A program made the translations under genes and the position numbers. Under the pieces are notes generated by a model. It did not search any database. It saw nothing but the letters and a program-made list of their open reading frames with translations, and was not told the origin of the DNA. Positions 18,376 to 27,369 of a DNA stretch of 64,000 bases are shown piece after piece; within the stretch, counting starts at the first letter, position 1; each line of letters opens with the position of its first letter. This DNA is from Ruminococcus sp. (GTDB lineage Bacteria > Bacillota > Clostridia > Oscillospirales > Ruminococcaceae). The stretch covers positions 1-64,000 of the forward strand of contig JAIDQQ010000007.1 in the NCBI GenBank assembly GCA_029062165.1. Reading direction: 5' to 3'.

Positions 18376-18484
18376 TTTTCATTCTCCATTCTTATTTTTT
18401 CTTTTGTTTCATAGCGATTCCGTCAGGATAAAATACGGAACTATCTGTTATATTTCCCTTATATTTCCCGATTCAGATATTTAT

Positions 18485-18513
18485 AGTATAGTGCATATTT
18501 TTTGATTTGTCAA
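18485..18513 (-). promoter_or_regulatory. Promoter of the M23 peptidase
   Basis: On the minus strand, TTGACA (18508-18513) and TATACT (18485-18490) are 17 bases apart. The transcript would start about 100 bases upstream of the ATG, a longer leader than for most genes here. Confidence 0.8.
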
Positions 18514-18571
18514 GATGTTTTTCATTTGAAAAATGAGACTGAAAATTTTATGCAAAATATAAAATTCCGAT

Positions 18572-18606
18572 AAAAAACCCTCACAACTCCGAAAGCCGTG
18601 AGGGTT
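18572..18606 (-). terminator. Terminator after ppdK
   Basis: A 9-bp stem AACCCTCAC/GTGAGGGTT (18576-18584 with 18598-18606) is followed on the minus strand by TTTTTT. It lies 34 bases past the ppdK stop. Confidence 0.9.
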
Positions 18607-18639
18607 ATGTTTTAGTTATTATGATTTTTTGTCAGTTAA

Positions 18640-21267
18640 TCACTTCTGGTCAGCGATAGCAGCCTGTGCGGCAGCAAGTCTTGCAATCGGCACACGGAAC
18701 GGTGAGCATGATACATAGTCAAGACCTATCTTGTGACAGAATTCAACAGAAGTCGGGTCGCCACCGTGTTCGCCACAGATACCACACTGGAGGTTTTCAT
18801 TAGCACCTCTGCCGAGTTTAACAGCGGTCTTCATGAGTGAACCTACACCAACCTGGTCGAGTTTTGCAAACGGGTCATTCTCGAAAATCTTCTTGTCGTA
18901 GTAAGCGTTAAGGAATTTACCAGCGTCGTCACGTGAGAAGCCATATGTCATCTGTGTGAGGTCGTTTGTACCGAAGCAGAAGAAGTCAGCATTTGCACCG
19001 ATTTCGTCAGCTGTGAGTGCAGCACGTGGAATTTCAATCATTGTGCCAACTTCGTATTCGAGTTCAACACCAGCTTCAGCTATTACAGCGTCAGCAGCAG
19101 CTACTACAACTTTCTTTACGAAGTTATATTCCTTGATGTCGCCAACAAGCGGAATCATAATTTCCGGTTTTACATTCCAGTCGGGGTGATTCTTCTTTAC
19201 GTTGATAGCAGCCTTGATTACAGCATTAGTCTGCATCTTAGCGATTTCAGGATATGTTACTGCAAGACGACAGCCTCTGTGTCCCATCATCGGGTTAAAT
19301 TCGTGGAGACCTGCAATAATGTTCTTGATAGCTTCAACTGATTTGCCCTGTGCTTCTGCGAGTGCCTTGATGTCTTCTTCTTCTGTAGGAACAAATTCGT
19401 GAAGTGGTGGGTCAAGGAATCTGATAACAACCGGATTTCCTTCAAGAGCCTCATAGAGTGCCTCAAAGTCGGACTGTTGCATAGGTTCAATCTTAGCGAG
19501 TGCAACTTCTCTTTCCTCGACTGTATCTGAACAAATCATCTCACGGAATGCAGCGATTCTTTCAGGGTCAAAGAACATATGCTCTGTACGGCAGAGACCG
19601 ATACCTTCAGCACCGAGTTCACGAGCCTTCTTAGCGTCAGCAGGAGTATCTGCGTTTGTTCTTACCTTAAGTTTTCTGTACTTGTCAGCCCACTGCATGA
19701 TTCTGTCAAATTCACCGGCGATTGTAGCATCAACAGTCGGGATTACGCCGTCATAGATGTTACCTGTTGTACCGTCGATTGAAATGAAATCGCCTTCAAC
19801 GAAAGTTTTTCCGCCGAGTTCAAACTTCTTGTTTTCTTCGTCCATTTTTATGTCGCCACAACCTGATACACAGCATTCGCCCATACCACGTGCAACAACA
19901 GCAGCGTGTGAAGTCATACCGCCACGTACTGTAAGGATACCCTGTGCAGCTTTCATACCTGTGATGTCTTCAGGAGATGTTTCAAGTCTTACGAGTATAA
20001 CCTTTTCGCCTCTTTCAGCCCATTCTACAGCGTCGTCGGCAGTGAATACAACCTTACCGCAGGCAGCACCTGGCGAAGCACCAAGTCCCTTACCCATAGG
20101 TGTAGCAGCCTTTAAAGCAGCAGAATCGAACTGCGGGTGGAGAAGAGTGTCGAGGTTTCTCGGGTCAATCATTGCAACAGCTTCCTGTTCTGTCTTCATA
20201 CCTTCGTCAACGAGGTCACAAGCTATTTTCAATGCAGCCTGAGCTGTTCTCTTACCATTACGGCACTGGAGCATATAAAGTTTACCGTTTTCAACAGTAA
20301 ATTCCATATCCTGCATATCGTGATAACGGTCTTCAAGAATCTGGCATACTTCTACGAATTTAGCGTAAGCCTCTGGGAATTTCTGTTCCATTTCCTCGAT
20401 AGGCATAGGAGTACGAACACCGGCAACAACGTCTTCGCCCTGTGCGTTTGTAAGGAATTCGCCCATGAGTTTCTTTTCGCCTGTAGCAGGGTCACGGGTA
20501 AATGCAACACCTGTACCGCAATCGTCGCCCATGTTACCGAATGCCATTGACTGTACGTTTACAGCAGTACCCCATGAGAAAGGAATATCATTGTCACGTC
20601 TGTAAACATTAGCACGTGGGTTATCCCATGAACGGAATACAGCCTTTATAGCACCGATAAGCTGTTCCTTCGGGTCGTCAGGGAAATCAGAACCGATTTT
20701 TGACTTGTATTCAGCTTTGAACTGGTTAGCAAGTTCCTTAAGGTCATCTGCTGTAAGGTCAACGTCCTGCTGAACGCCTCTGTCTTCCTTCATTTTGTCG
20801 ATAAGCTGTTCAAAGTACTTCTTACCAACTTCCATAACAACGTCGGAATACATCTGAATGAATCTTCTGTAGCAGTCCCAAGCCCATCTCGGATTATTGG
20901 ATTTTTCAGCGATTGTATTAACAACTGTCTCATTGAGACCGAGGTTAAGGATAGTGTCCATCATACCAGGCATTGAAGCTCTTGCACCTGAACGTACAGA
21001 AACGAGGAGCGGATTTTCCTTGTCGCCGAATTTCTTGCCTGTGATTTCTTCCATTTTAACGATATATTCGTTGATTTCAGCCATAATCTCATCAGAAATA
21101 CCGCCGTCCTCATAGTACTGAGTACAAGCCTCTGTTGTGATTGTGAAGCCCTGTGGTACAGGGAGACCGATGTTAGTCATCTCGGCGAGGTTAGCACCCT
21201 TACCGCCAAGAAGTTCTCTCATGCTGGCATTACCTTCGGAAAAAAGGTAACAGTATTTGTTTGCCAT
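18640..21267 (-). CDS. ppdK: Pyruvate, phosphate dikinase
   Basis: PpdK interconverts pyruvate, ATP and phosphate with PEP, AMP and pyrophosphate. In gut anaerobes it usually works in glycolysis, saving energy through pyrophosphate. The 875-residue protein has the ATP-grasp domain (LLGGKGANLAEM near residue 20), the swivelling domain with the phospho-histidine in GGMTSHAAVVARGMG near residue 453, and the PEP/pyruvate TIM barrel with GIGLCRTEHMFF and a C-terminal QCGICGEHGGDP. CGGAGG precedes the ATG. It is monocistronic, with its own promoter and terminator. Confidence 0.97.
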   Translation of the reverse strand: MANKYCYLFSEGNASMRELLGGKGANLAEMTNIGLPVPQGFTITTEACTQYYEDGGISDEIMAEINEYIVKMEEITGKKFGDKENPLLVSVRSGARASMPGMMDTILNLGLNETVVNTIAEKSNNPRWAWDCYRRFIQMYSDVVMEVGKKYFEQLIDKMKEDRGVQQDVDLTADDLKELANQFKAEYKSKIGSDFPDDPKEQLIGAIKAVFRSWDNPRANVYRRDNDIPFSWGTAVNVQSMAFGNMGDDCGTGVAFTRDPATGEKKLMGEFLTNAQGEDVVAGVRTPMPIEEMEQKFPEAYAKFVEVCQILEDRYHDMQDMEFTVENGKLYMLQCRNGKRTAQAALKIACDLVDEGMKTEQEAVAMIDPRNLDTLLHPQFDSAALKAATPMGKGLGASPGAACGKVVFTADDAVEWAERGEKVILVRLETSPEDITGMKAAQGILTVRGGMTSHAAVVARGMGECCVSGCGDIKMDEENKKFELGGKTFVEGDFISIDGTTGNIYDGVIPTVDATIAGEFDRIMQWADKYRKLKVRTNADTPADAKKARELGAEGIGLCRTEHMFFDPERIAAFREMICSDTVEEREVALAKIEPMQQSDFEALYEALEGNPVVIRFLDPPLHEFVPTEEEDIKALAEAQGKSVEAIKNIIAGLHEFNPMMGHRGCRLAVTYPEIAKMQTNAVIKAAINVKKNHPDWNVKPEIMIPLVGDIKEYNFVKKVVVAAADAVIAEAGVELEYEVGTMIEIPRAALTADEIGANADFFCFGTNDLTQMTYGFSRDDAGKFLNAYYDKKIFENDPFAKLDQVGVGSLMKTAVKLGRGANENLQCGICGEHGGDPTSVEFCHKIGLDYVSCSPFRVPIARLAAAQAAIADQK

Positions 21268-21606
21268 TGGTTTATACCTCCGTTTTTAAACATTACCGGA
21301 AAAGACAAAATTAAAATCATCTTTCCGACTTATATATATTATAACACATCCAAGAAAAAATTACCATATATACAATAGTAAAAATTTTATGGTGATTTTG
21401 TAGCATAATACACAAAAATTTATAAAAAATACCGGTTTATGAAAAAAATACTTGAAATTATTGTTAATATTTGTCATAATAAAAGTAAGCGGAAAAATTT
21501 GGTTAATTCATAATGCATAATTCATAATTATTAATTAAAAAATCAAAGACTTTTCTGTATTTTTATGTTATAATATATGTATGTTATTTTAATGGAGGGA
21601 TTTTCT
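21268..21606. other. Intergenic region between ppdK and the LRR gene
   Basis: This 339-base gap is very AT-rich. It holds the ppdK promoter at its left end. At 21502-21537 there is an AT-only repetitive patch containing two copies of ATTCATAAT around TGCATAA. A TATAAT at 21569-21574 serves as a likely -10 for the plus-strand gene, with no convincing -35. I see no open reading frame in it. Confidence 0.6.
21338..21366 (-). promoter_or_regulatory. Probable promoter of ppdK
   Basis: On the minus strand, TATAAT (21338-21343) is preceded by TG, giving an extended -10. A weak -35 TGGTAA (21361-21366) lies 17 bases upstream. The leader to the ATG is about 65 bases. Confidence 0.6.
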
Positions 21607-21993
21607 ATGGCGACGGAATATTATATAATTGAAAATAAATTAATAAACTATAAAGGCAATGAAAAAAACGTCATAATCCCAGAGGGCGTTACAGACATAT
21701 GTTTCAAGGCATTTCAACATAAACAACTTATAAGTGTAACTATTCCTGATAGCGTTACAAGTATAGACGAAACTGCATTCTATTGGTGCAATAGTCTCCG
21801 AAATGTAATTATAGGCAACGGCATTACAAGCATAAGCAATAAGGCATTTTATCACTGTGAAAATCTCACCGATATGGAATTAAAGGGTAATAAAATACAT
21901 AACTCTAAAGGAATAATCAAACAAACTGATAATCGTTTTAGAATAGATGTCATAAGAAAACTAAATAATTTAGGTATACAAATTATATACTAA
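21607..21993 (+). CDS. Small BspA-type leucine-rich-repeat protein
   Basis: A 128-residue protein with the LRR_5 (BspA-type) pattern: VIIPEGVTDICFKAFQ, then VTIPDSVTSIDETAFYWC and VIIGNGITSISNKAFYHC, about 23 residues per repeat. No signal peptide is present, unlike the secreted BspA proteins of gut bacteria, so the protein is probably cytosolic. The start at 21607 follows GGAGGG at proper spacing; an earlier ATG in frame does not. It lies 16 bases ahead of glmU and is probably co-transcribed. Function unknown. Confidence 0.75.
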   Translation: MATEYYIIENKLINYKGNEKNVIIPEGVTDICFKAFQHKQLISVTIPDSVTSIDETAFYWCNSLRNVIIGNGITSISNKAFYHCENLTDMELKGNKIHNSKGIIKQTDNRFRIDVIRKLNNLGIQIIY

Positions 21994-22009
21994 TCAAGGA
22001 GGAATAAAC

Positions 22010-23380
22010 ATGAATAAAGCAGTAATTCTTGCTGGTGGACAAGGTAAACGCATGAAAGCTGATATACCTAAACCGCTTTTTAAAGTTCTTGGTGAACCTA
22101 TGCTTGAATGGGTCATTTCAGCGTGTGAAAGTGCAGATGTAAATGACATATGCATTGTAAAAGGATTCATGGGAGATATGATTGACGAATATCTTGACGG
22201 ACGTTATAAAACTGTACTACAGGCGGAACGTCTCGGGACAGGTCACGCAGTAATGCAGGCGATACCGTTTCTTAAAGATGACGTTTCCGGAAATACTCTC
22301 GTTCTGTGCGGTGATGCTCCATTTATCGACGGCGAAACTATTAAAAAATCTCTCGAATACCACGAAAAAAATAACAACGCCGTGACAGTCATTACTGCCG
22401 AACTCGATAACCCATACGGATACGGAAGAATAATCCGTACTGAAAACGGTATAAGCGGTATTATAGAACAGAAAGACGCTTCCGACGAACAGCGTAAAAT
22501 CCGTGAAGTAAATTCCGGTGCTTACTGGTTCAGAACGGCAGATTTAATAAAACTTCTCGGCAAAATAACCTGCTCCAACGTACAGAAAGAATATTATCTG
22601 ACTGATACCGTTTCAATAGCTATTGCAGAGGGTCTCAATGCCGGTGCATATAAATCAACCAATGCGGATATTATAAAAGGTGCTAATGACCGTAAAGACT
22701 TACTTAATCTCAATACATACGCCCGTATGATGATTATTGAAAAACATCTTGAAAACGGTGTTGGTTTTATCTGTACGGACGGTGTCATAATTGAAAGAAA
22801 CGTCGAAATCGGTACAGGTACTGAAATTATGCCGAATACAATAATACGAGGTAATACAAAAATAGGTAAGAACTGTACTATCGGTGCTAACTCCGTAATA
22901 GAAAACTGTACTATCGGCGATAATGTGGAAACAGATTCCGCACAGATATATAATTCCGTCGTTGAAGATTACGTTAAAATTACTCATTACGTACATATCC
23001 GTCCGGACAGTCATATTAAAAAAGGTGCATACATAAGCGACTTTGTAGAGATAAAAAATTCCGTGATAGGCGAAAAAACAGCAATTTCGCACCTCGTATA
23101 CATAGGCGACAGTGATGTAGGACGTAAAGTAAATATCGGAGCAGGTACGGTAACGGTAAATTACGACGGTATAGAAAAAAGTCGCTGTAATATCGGCGAT
23201 AAGTGTTTCATAGGCTGTAACACTAATCTTATAGCACCGGTTAAACTCGGTAAGGCTGTATATACCGCCGCCGGAACGACTGTAACTAAAGATGTACCCG
23301 ATTACGCACTTGTAATAGACCGTGGAGTTATGAAAGTAAAAGAGGGTTATACTATAAGAAAATTAAAATCCAAAATATAA
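22010..23380 (+). CDS. glmU: Bifunctional GlcN-1-P acetyltransferase / GlcNAc-1-P uridylyltransferase
   Basis: GlmU makes UDP-GlcNAc for peptidoglycan. The N-terminal nucleotidyltransferase domain starts with LAGGQGKRMKADIPKP. The linker leads to a left-handed beta-helix of hexapeptide repeats over about residues 255-430, including GAGTVTVNYDG and VDIRGVMKV-like closing strands. At 456 residues it is full length. AAGGAGG precedes the ATG. It ends in a strong terminator. Confidence 0.96.
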   Translation: MNKAVILAGGQGKRMKADIPKPLFKVLGEPMLEWVISACESADVNDICIVKGFMGDMIDEYLDGRYKTVLQAERLGTGHAVMQAIPFLKDDVSGNTLVLCGDAPFIDGETIKKSLEYHEKNNNAVTVITAELDNPYGYGRIIRTENGISGIIEQKDASDEQRKIREVNSGAYWFRTADLIKLLGKITCSNVQKEYYLTDTVSIAIAEGLNAGAYKSTNADIIKGANDRKDLLNLNTYARMMIIEKHLENGVGFICTDGVIIERNVEIGTGTEIMPNTIIRGNTKIGKNCTIGANSVIENCTIGDNVETDSAQIYNSVVEDYVKITHYVHIRPDSHIKKGAYISDFVEIKNSVIGEKTAISHLVYIGDSDVGRKVNIGAGTVTVNYDGIEKSRCNIGDKCFIGCNTNLIAPVKLGKAVYTAAGTTVTKDVPDYALVIDRGVMKVKEGYTIRKLKSKI

Positions 23381-23383
23381 ACA

Positions 23384-23418
23384 AAATAACGGTTCTTGAA
23401 TAAAGAGCCGTTATTTTT
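23384..23418 (+). terminator. Terminator after glmU
   Basis: An AATAACGGTTCTT/AAAGAGCCGTTATT stem-loop is followed by a T run, four bases past the glmU stop. Confidence 0.9.
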
Positions 23419-23479
23419 TAAGACTATTTTAATATTTATACGTTACAATATATTTCATACAACGAAAGGAGTTTTTTTT

Positions 23480-24148
23480 ATGAAATTACTTGTAGTAGAA
23501 GACGAAATGCAGTTAGCAGATGCACTGTCAGAAATTCTGAAACGTAATATGTATACTGTCGATACGGTCTATGACGGTATAGACGGTCTCGACAATGCCC
23601 TCACCGGTATTTATGACGGTATCATACTTGATATAATGTTACCTCGCATGAATGGTATTGAAATACTCCGGAATATCCGTCGGGAAAAAATACATACTCC
23701 GGTACTTCTCCTTACGGCGAGAAGCGAAGTCGAAGACAAAATAAACGGTCTCGACTGCGGTGCTGACGACTATCTTACTAAACCATTTGTCACAGGTGAA
23801 CTCCTCGCCCGTGTACGTGCTATGACAAGGCGTAAAGGTGAAATATTCGATAATAATAAACTCGAATTTAACGGACTTGAATTAAATAAGAATACGTGTT
23901 CGATAATGTACGCCGGAAATGATGTTAAATTAAGTCTGAAAGAGTATCAGATTATGGAAATGCTTATAGCAAATCCGCACCATATCTTACCGAAAGAACG
24001 TATTATAGAAAAAATATGGGGTTATGAAAGTGATGTGGAATACAATAATATAGAGGTATATATATCTTTCCTCCGGAAGAAAATAACAGTCATTTCCGCA
24101 CCTGTACAGATTAAAACCGCAAGAGGTATAGGCTATTCACTGGAATAG
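23480..24148 (+). CDS. OmpR-family response regulator
   Basis: A 222-residue response regulator. The receiver domain has the acidic pair in VVEDE (residues 5-9), the phospho-acceptor Asp in GIILDIMLPRMNG near residue 51, the Thr in LLTAR and the Lys in LTKPF. The C-terminal winged helix (about residues 125-220) is OmpR/PhoB-like with KEYQIMEML and a closing TARGIGYSLE. The start at 23480 has AAAGGAG; an upstream ATG would overlap the glmU terminator. It is paired with the sensor kinase 10 bases downstream. Targets are unknown. Confidence 0.95.
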   Translation: MKLLVVEDEMQLADALSEILKRNMYTVDTVYDGIDGLDNALTGIYDGIILDIMLPRMNGIEILRNIRREKIHTPVLLLTARSEVEDKINGLDCGADDYLTKPFVTGELLARVRAMTRRKGEIFDNNKLEFNGLELNKNTCSIMYAGNDVKLSLKEYQIMEMLIANPHHILPKERIIEKIWGYESDVEYNNIEVYISFLRKKITVISAPVQIKTARGIGYSLE

Positions 24149-24158
24149 GTGGTGTACT

Positions 24159-26015
24159 ATGTTCAGACAGGCACAGTTAAAACTTTTCGCAGTGATAACA
24201 AGTATTCTGCTTGCGATTTTCATAGCGGTACTAAGTTCGATAAATATAGTAACAAGGTCTTTCATGCAGAGACAGTCGGAAGAAGTTCTGAAAACAATCG
24301 CTTCCAGTATAGAATACGACGAAAAAACAGATACTTTCAGTTTCACACCACCCGAAGACTATCGTAAAAAACACAATCAGATGCTCCCACCCGAAAAAAC
24401 TAAATCACCTGTAACAACCGTCACTACAACTACAGAAAACACTACCATTACGGAAACTACTACAGAAACTGTCACCACAGAAGAAATCACTACAGAAGAA
24501 TCAACAACTACTACCGAAGAAGTCACCGAAGTTACTGAAACAACTTCCGTACCTGCTCCGGAAGAAATAATTTCTGTAGAAGAATCTGTAACCGAAGAAT
24601 ATTTATCACACGAAACTGAAATTATTCCCGAAACTCCCGAAGAATACGAAACGGAAGAGGAAATCTATGAAGAAACTTCCGCTGAAATTACCGAAATTCC
24701 GGTTGTTACTGAAACTTTCCCACCTGTTCCGGAAGAAAATAAAAACAATATCCCACCCGATATGCCACCGGATTTCCCACCGGATAACGAACGCCGTCCG
24801 GAAGATTTCCCATACGACGACAAACATAAAAATCCGGATAAATGGTGGCATCCGGATGACCGCAATTTCTATAATCCCGATAATGAAAATTTTTTCCGAC
24901 AGTCATATAATCAAAGTAATGATATAATCCAGCTTGGAAACATTATGACAGATTTTCCGGAAAAAAAACACCCTGATGATATGTTCAATGACCCTGAACA
25001 TGAACCTTTCCCGAAAAGTTTCGGGTCTCTTGAATTTTTCGTGATAATGGCTGACAGTAACAGAAATTACCTCGCCTGCATGAACAATGATGACATTACA
25101 GTTGAAGAGGCTCAGGAATATATAAATAACATTCTCAACAGTAAAGATTCAACAGGTATGATAAATTCGTATCAGTTCTATAACGTCGGGAAAAATAATG
25201 GTACTCTCATAGCCCTCACCGACAAGACCGAAGAAACCAAAGTCATGAAGCAGTTCATACGGACTACAATAATAATAGGTGCTTTGACCGTCATACTACT
25301 TTCTTTTGCCGGATATTTTCTTAGTAAAAAAAGTATCGAACCTATTAAAACAGCTTTCGACAAACAGAAACAGTTTATCTCTGATGCAAGTCACGAATTA
25401 AAGACACCTCTTACAGTTATATCCGCAAATGCTGATGTACTTTCCGGTGAAATCGGTGAAAACAAATGGTTGAATTATATAAAATCGCAGACTGAAAGAA
25501 TGAACCTTCTTGTAAATGATTTACTTAATCTGACAAGACTTGAAAACAATACATCTGATTTTATATGTTCGGAATTTAATTTAAGTCAGGCAGTAACCAA
25601 TACCGCTTTACCGTTTGAGTGTCAGGCATTCGAGACCAACAAGAAATTTATCGTCAATGTTGAAGACGGTCTGACAGTAACCGGTAGCGAAAAGCACATA
25701 AAACAGATGACAGCTATTTTTATCGACAATGCCCTTAAATACTCCAATGACGGCGGTATAGTCCGAGTTACTCTTAAAAAACAGGGCGATAAGAAAATAT
25801 TATCCGTATATAATACCGGTACAGGCGTTAAGGATTCGGAAAAAAATAAAATCTTTGAAAGGTTCTACCGTACTGACGATTCAAGAACACGTCAGGCGAC
25901 TGGTGGTTACGGTTTAGGACTTGCTATAGCAAAATCGATAATCGACAAGCATAAGTTTAAAATAAGCGTCGAAAATGATGAGGGTAAAAGCATATCATTT
26001 GTGGTTACCATGTGA
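24159..26015 (+). CDS. Sensor histidine kinase with a long Thr/Glu/Pro-rich extracellular region
   Basis: A 618-residue membrane sensor kinase. TM1 is at about residues 8-30 and TM2 at about 368-390. Between them lie about 335 extracellular residues. Residues 83-165 are almost pure Thr/Glu/Val, and about 190-240 are Pro/Asp/Asn-rich with PPDMPPDFPPD. A small structured part next to TM2 begins FFVIMADSNRNYLAC. The cytosolic core has the H-box SDASHELKTPL (His near 411), N-box FIDNALKYS and G-boxes through GGYGLGLAIAKS. No HAMP domain is evident. GGTGG precedes the start. The low-complexity region may reach across the cell wall. Confidence 0.93.
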   Translation: MFRQAQLKLFAVITSILLAIFIAVLSSINIVTRSFMQRQSEEVLKTIASSIEYDEKTDTFSFTPPEDYRKKHNQMLPPEKTKSPVTTVTTTTENTTITETTTETVTTEEITTEESTTTTEEVTEVTETTSVPAPEEIISVEESVTEEYLSHETEIIPETPEEYETEEEIYEETSAEITEIPVVTETFPPVPEENKNNIPPDMPPDFPPDNERRPEDFPYDDKHKNPDKWWHPDDRNFYNPDNENFFRQSYNQSNDIIQLGNIMTDFPEKKHPDDMFNDPEHEPFPKSFGSLEFFVIMADSNRNYLACMNNDDITVEEAQEYINNILNSKDSTGMINSYQFYNVGKNNGTLIALTDKTEETKVMKQFIRTTIIIGALTVILLSFAGYFLSKKSIEPIKTAFDKQKQFISDASHELKTPLTVISANADVLSGEIGENKWLNYIKSQTERMNLLVNDLLNLTRLENNTSDFICSEFNLSQAVTNTALPFECQAFETNKKFIVNVEDGLTVTGSEKHIKQMTAIFIDNALKYSNDGGIVRVTLKKQGDKKILSVYNTGTGVKDSEKNKIFERFYRTDDSRTRQATGGYGLGLAIAKSIIDKHKFKISVENDEGKSISFVVTM

Positions 26016-26074
26016 AAAAAAGTATAAATCAGTCTTTTAAGTACATAATAGTACGCAAGGAGGCTGATTTTTTT

Positions 26075-26509
26075 ATGAACATAACTCCACAGATGTACAG
26101 CAGAATGACTGAACAGGCATCACCTAAATCGAACGTGAAAGTAAATGTAAGTACAGCCTTTGCGGTAGGAGGCGGAATATGCGTTATAGGACAGATAATT
26201 ATGTCAATACTTGAAAGTTCCGGAATTGACAGGACTTCCGCAAGTGCATGGACTTCCATAATACTCGTGACCGCCAGTGCAATATGTACAGGTTTCGGGT
26301 GGTACTCGAAACTCGCCAAACACGCCGGAGCAGGTACACTTGTACCGATAACAGGATTCTCAAATGCTATAAGCTCTTCCGCTATAGAAGCTAAATCCGA
26401 AGGCTTTATACTTGGTGTTGGTACAAAAATATTCACTATCGCCGGACCGGTCATATTATACGGTCTTGCAGCGGCAGTATTTTACGGAATAATATATTAT
26501 ATATTCTGA
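26075..26509 (+). CDS. spoVAC: Stage V sporulation protein AC
   Basis: SpoVAC belongs to the inner-membrane SpoVA channel that moves Ca-dipicolinate into the forespore and out at germination. The 144-residue protein has several membrane helices and the family blocks HAGAGTLVPITGFSNA and AIEAKSEGFILGVG, ending in a hydrophobic helix. The start at 26075 has AAGGAGG; the longer ORF overlaps the kinase gene and lacks one. The usual partners spoVAD and spoVAE(B) are absent here, so it is an orphan at this locus. Confidence 0.92.
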   Translation: MNITPQMYSRMTEQASPKSNVKVNVSTAFAVGGGICVIGQIIMSILESSGIDRTSASAWTSIILVTASAICTGFGWYSKLAKHAGAGTLVPITGFSNAISSSAIEAKSEGFILGVGTKIFTIAGPVILYGLAAAVFYGIIYYIF

Positions 26510-26755
26510 CAAAAAAACAGACAGGGTATATATTACCCTGTCTCACACAGATAAATTCAAAATAAATATGTGTAGAACAAAAGAAAGGAGACAACAAAAC
26601 GAGTGCAAATAACAAAACATTATTTAACACTGTAATCATTATATCTTATTTTTTCGTGATAGTCAAGTGAAATTATAATAAATTTATTCATTTACAACAA
26701 ATTCTGTCATTTTAACCAATAATATGACAACCATTACAGCGTTTTCAACAAATAA

Positions 26756-26785
26756 TGTCAACCGTAAATTCTATACAGGTTGACA
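26756..26785. promoter_or_regulatory. Inverted repeat, possible operator
   Basis: A perfect 8-bp inverted repeat TGTCAACC (26756-26763) and GGTTGACA (26778-26785) has a 14-base spacer. It lies 15 bases upstream of the -35 box of the duplicated-gene operon. Size and position fit a dimeric regulator site. The sequence also contains a cryptic TTGACA. Confidence 0.5.
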
Positions 26786-26800
26786 ATTGATACAAAAATA

Positions 26801-26829
26801 TTGACTTTTCCGGAATTATATGTTATAAT
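26801..26829 (+). promoter_or_regulatory. Promoter of the duplicated-gene operon
   Basis: TTGACT (26801-26806) and TATAAT (26824-26829) are 17 bases apart, 27 bases upstream of the ATG at 26857. Confidence 0.8.
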
Positions 26830-26856
26830 ATAGAAAATACTTAAAGAGGTGATTAT

Positions 26857-27369
26857 ATGAAAAGATGTTTTAAAATAAGATGGTCTGAAATCAGGTATAA
26901 ACTTGAAAAAGAATATCTCGCCGAATCGCTGAGAGGTCATATAAGATACTTTGCGACAAGTTACAATAAATATCCTGACAATGAGGGCAGGGCTTCAATT
27001 CTGCTTGACGGCAAGGAAATAATAGAGGGCAGTTATTACGGACACTGGAAAAATTATCATCTGCTCCCTGAAGATGAAAATTTTGAACTCCGCATCAGAA
27101 GATTAGGCGAATTTCCCATTATGGACGATGTATCTTTACAGTTCGGACAGTTTGACCAAAGATGTTTTTACAAAGCTTTTTATGAGTTTGACAACCAGTC
27201 AATAGAAAAAAGTCTGTTTAGTGAAAACGCTATCGTAAGAGTTTTTGCAGTTCTTGACCGTCGCATAGGTAAAAGGCGGTTACGTGCCATGAAAGATACC
27301 GTACATAACGAGGGTGAAGTTTTCCGGACGTTCTTTAAAATACGTGCTACAGCGGAGGGTATTATATGA
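26857..27369 (+). CDS. SF0329-like protein, first tandem copy
   Basis: A 170-residue basic, soluble protein with no signal peptide. The start WSEIRYKLEKEYLAESL, the middle GRASILLDGKEI and the end VFAVLDRRIGKRRL recall the SF0329 family, whose function is unknown to me. AGAGGTGA precedes the ATG. Its stop overlaps the start of a second, closely similar gene by 4 bases (ATGA). The last 180 bases of both copies are nearly identical at DNA level, so the duplication is recent or kept uniform by gene conversion. The N-terminal halves differ more. Confidence 0.65.
   Translation: MKRCFKIRWSEIRYKLEKEYLAESLRGHIRYFATSYNKYPDNEGRASILLDGKEIIEGSYYGHWKNYHLLPEDENFELRIRRLGEFPIMDDVSLQFGQFDQRCFYKAFYEFDNQSIEKSLFSENAIVRVFAVLDRRIGKRRLRAMKDTVHNEGEVFRTFFKIRATAEGII

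Larger units (their letters stand above)
26510..26856. other. Intergenic region after spoVAC
   Basis: This 347-base gap holds a 10-bp hairpin AGACAGGGTA/TACCCTGTCT at 26519-26543. The hairpin has an A run on its left side only, so it looks like a minus-strand terminator. After A/T-rich sequence come an 8-bp inverted repeat at 26756-26785 and the promoter at 26801. No convincing gene is visible. A GTG-started 10-codon frame after AAAGGAG near 26583 is too short to support. Confidence 0.6.

Noticed and set aside
26519-26543. Terminator of spoVAC on the plus strand
   Set aside because: The hairpin lacks a T run on the plus side. The A run on its left would serve only minus-strand transcription, for which no gene is upstream.
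26583-26640. Ten-codon GTG frame after AAAGGAG
   Set aside because: Too short, with an unusual start and no supporting context.
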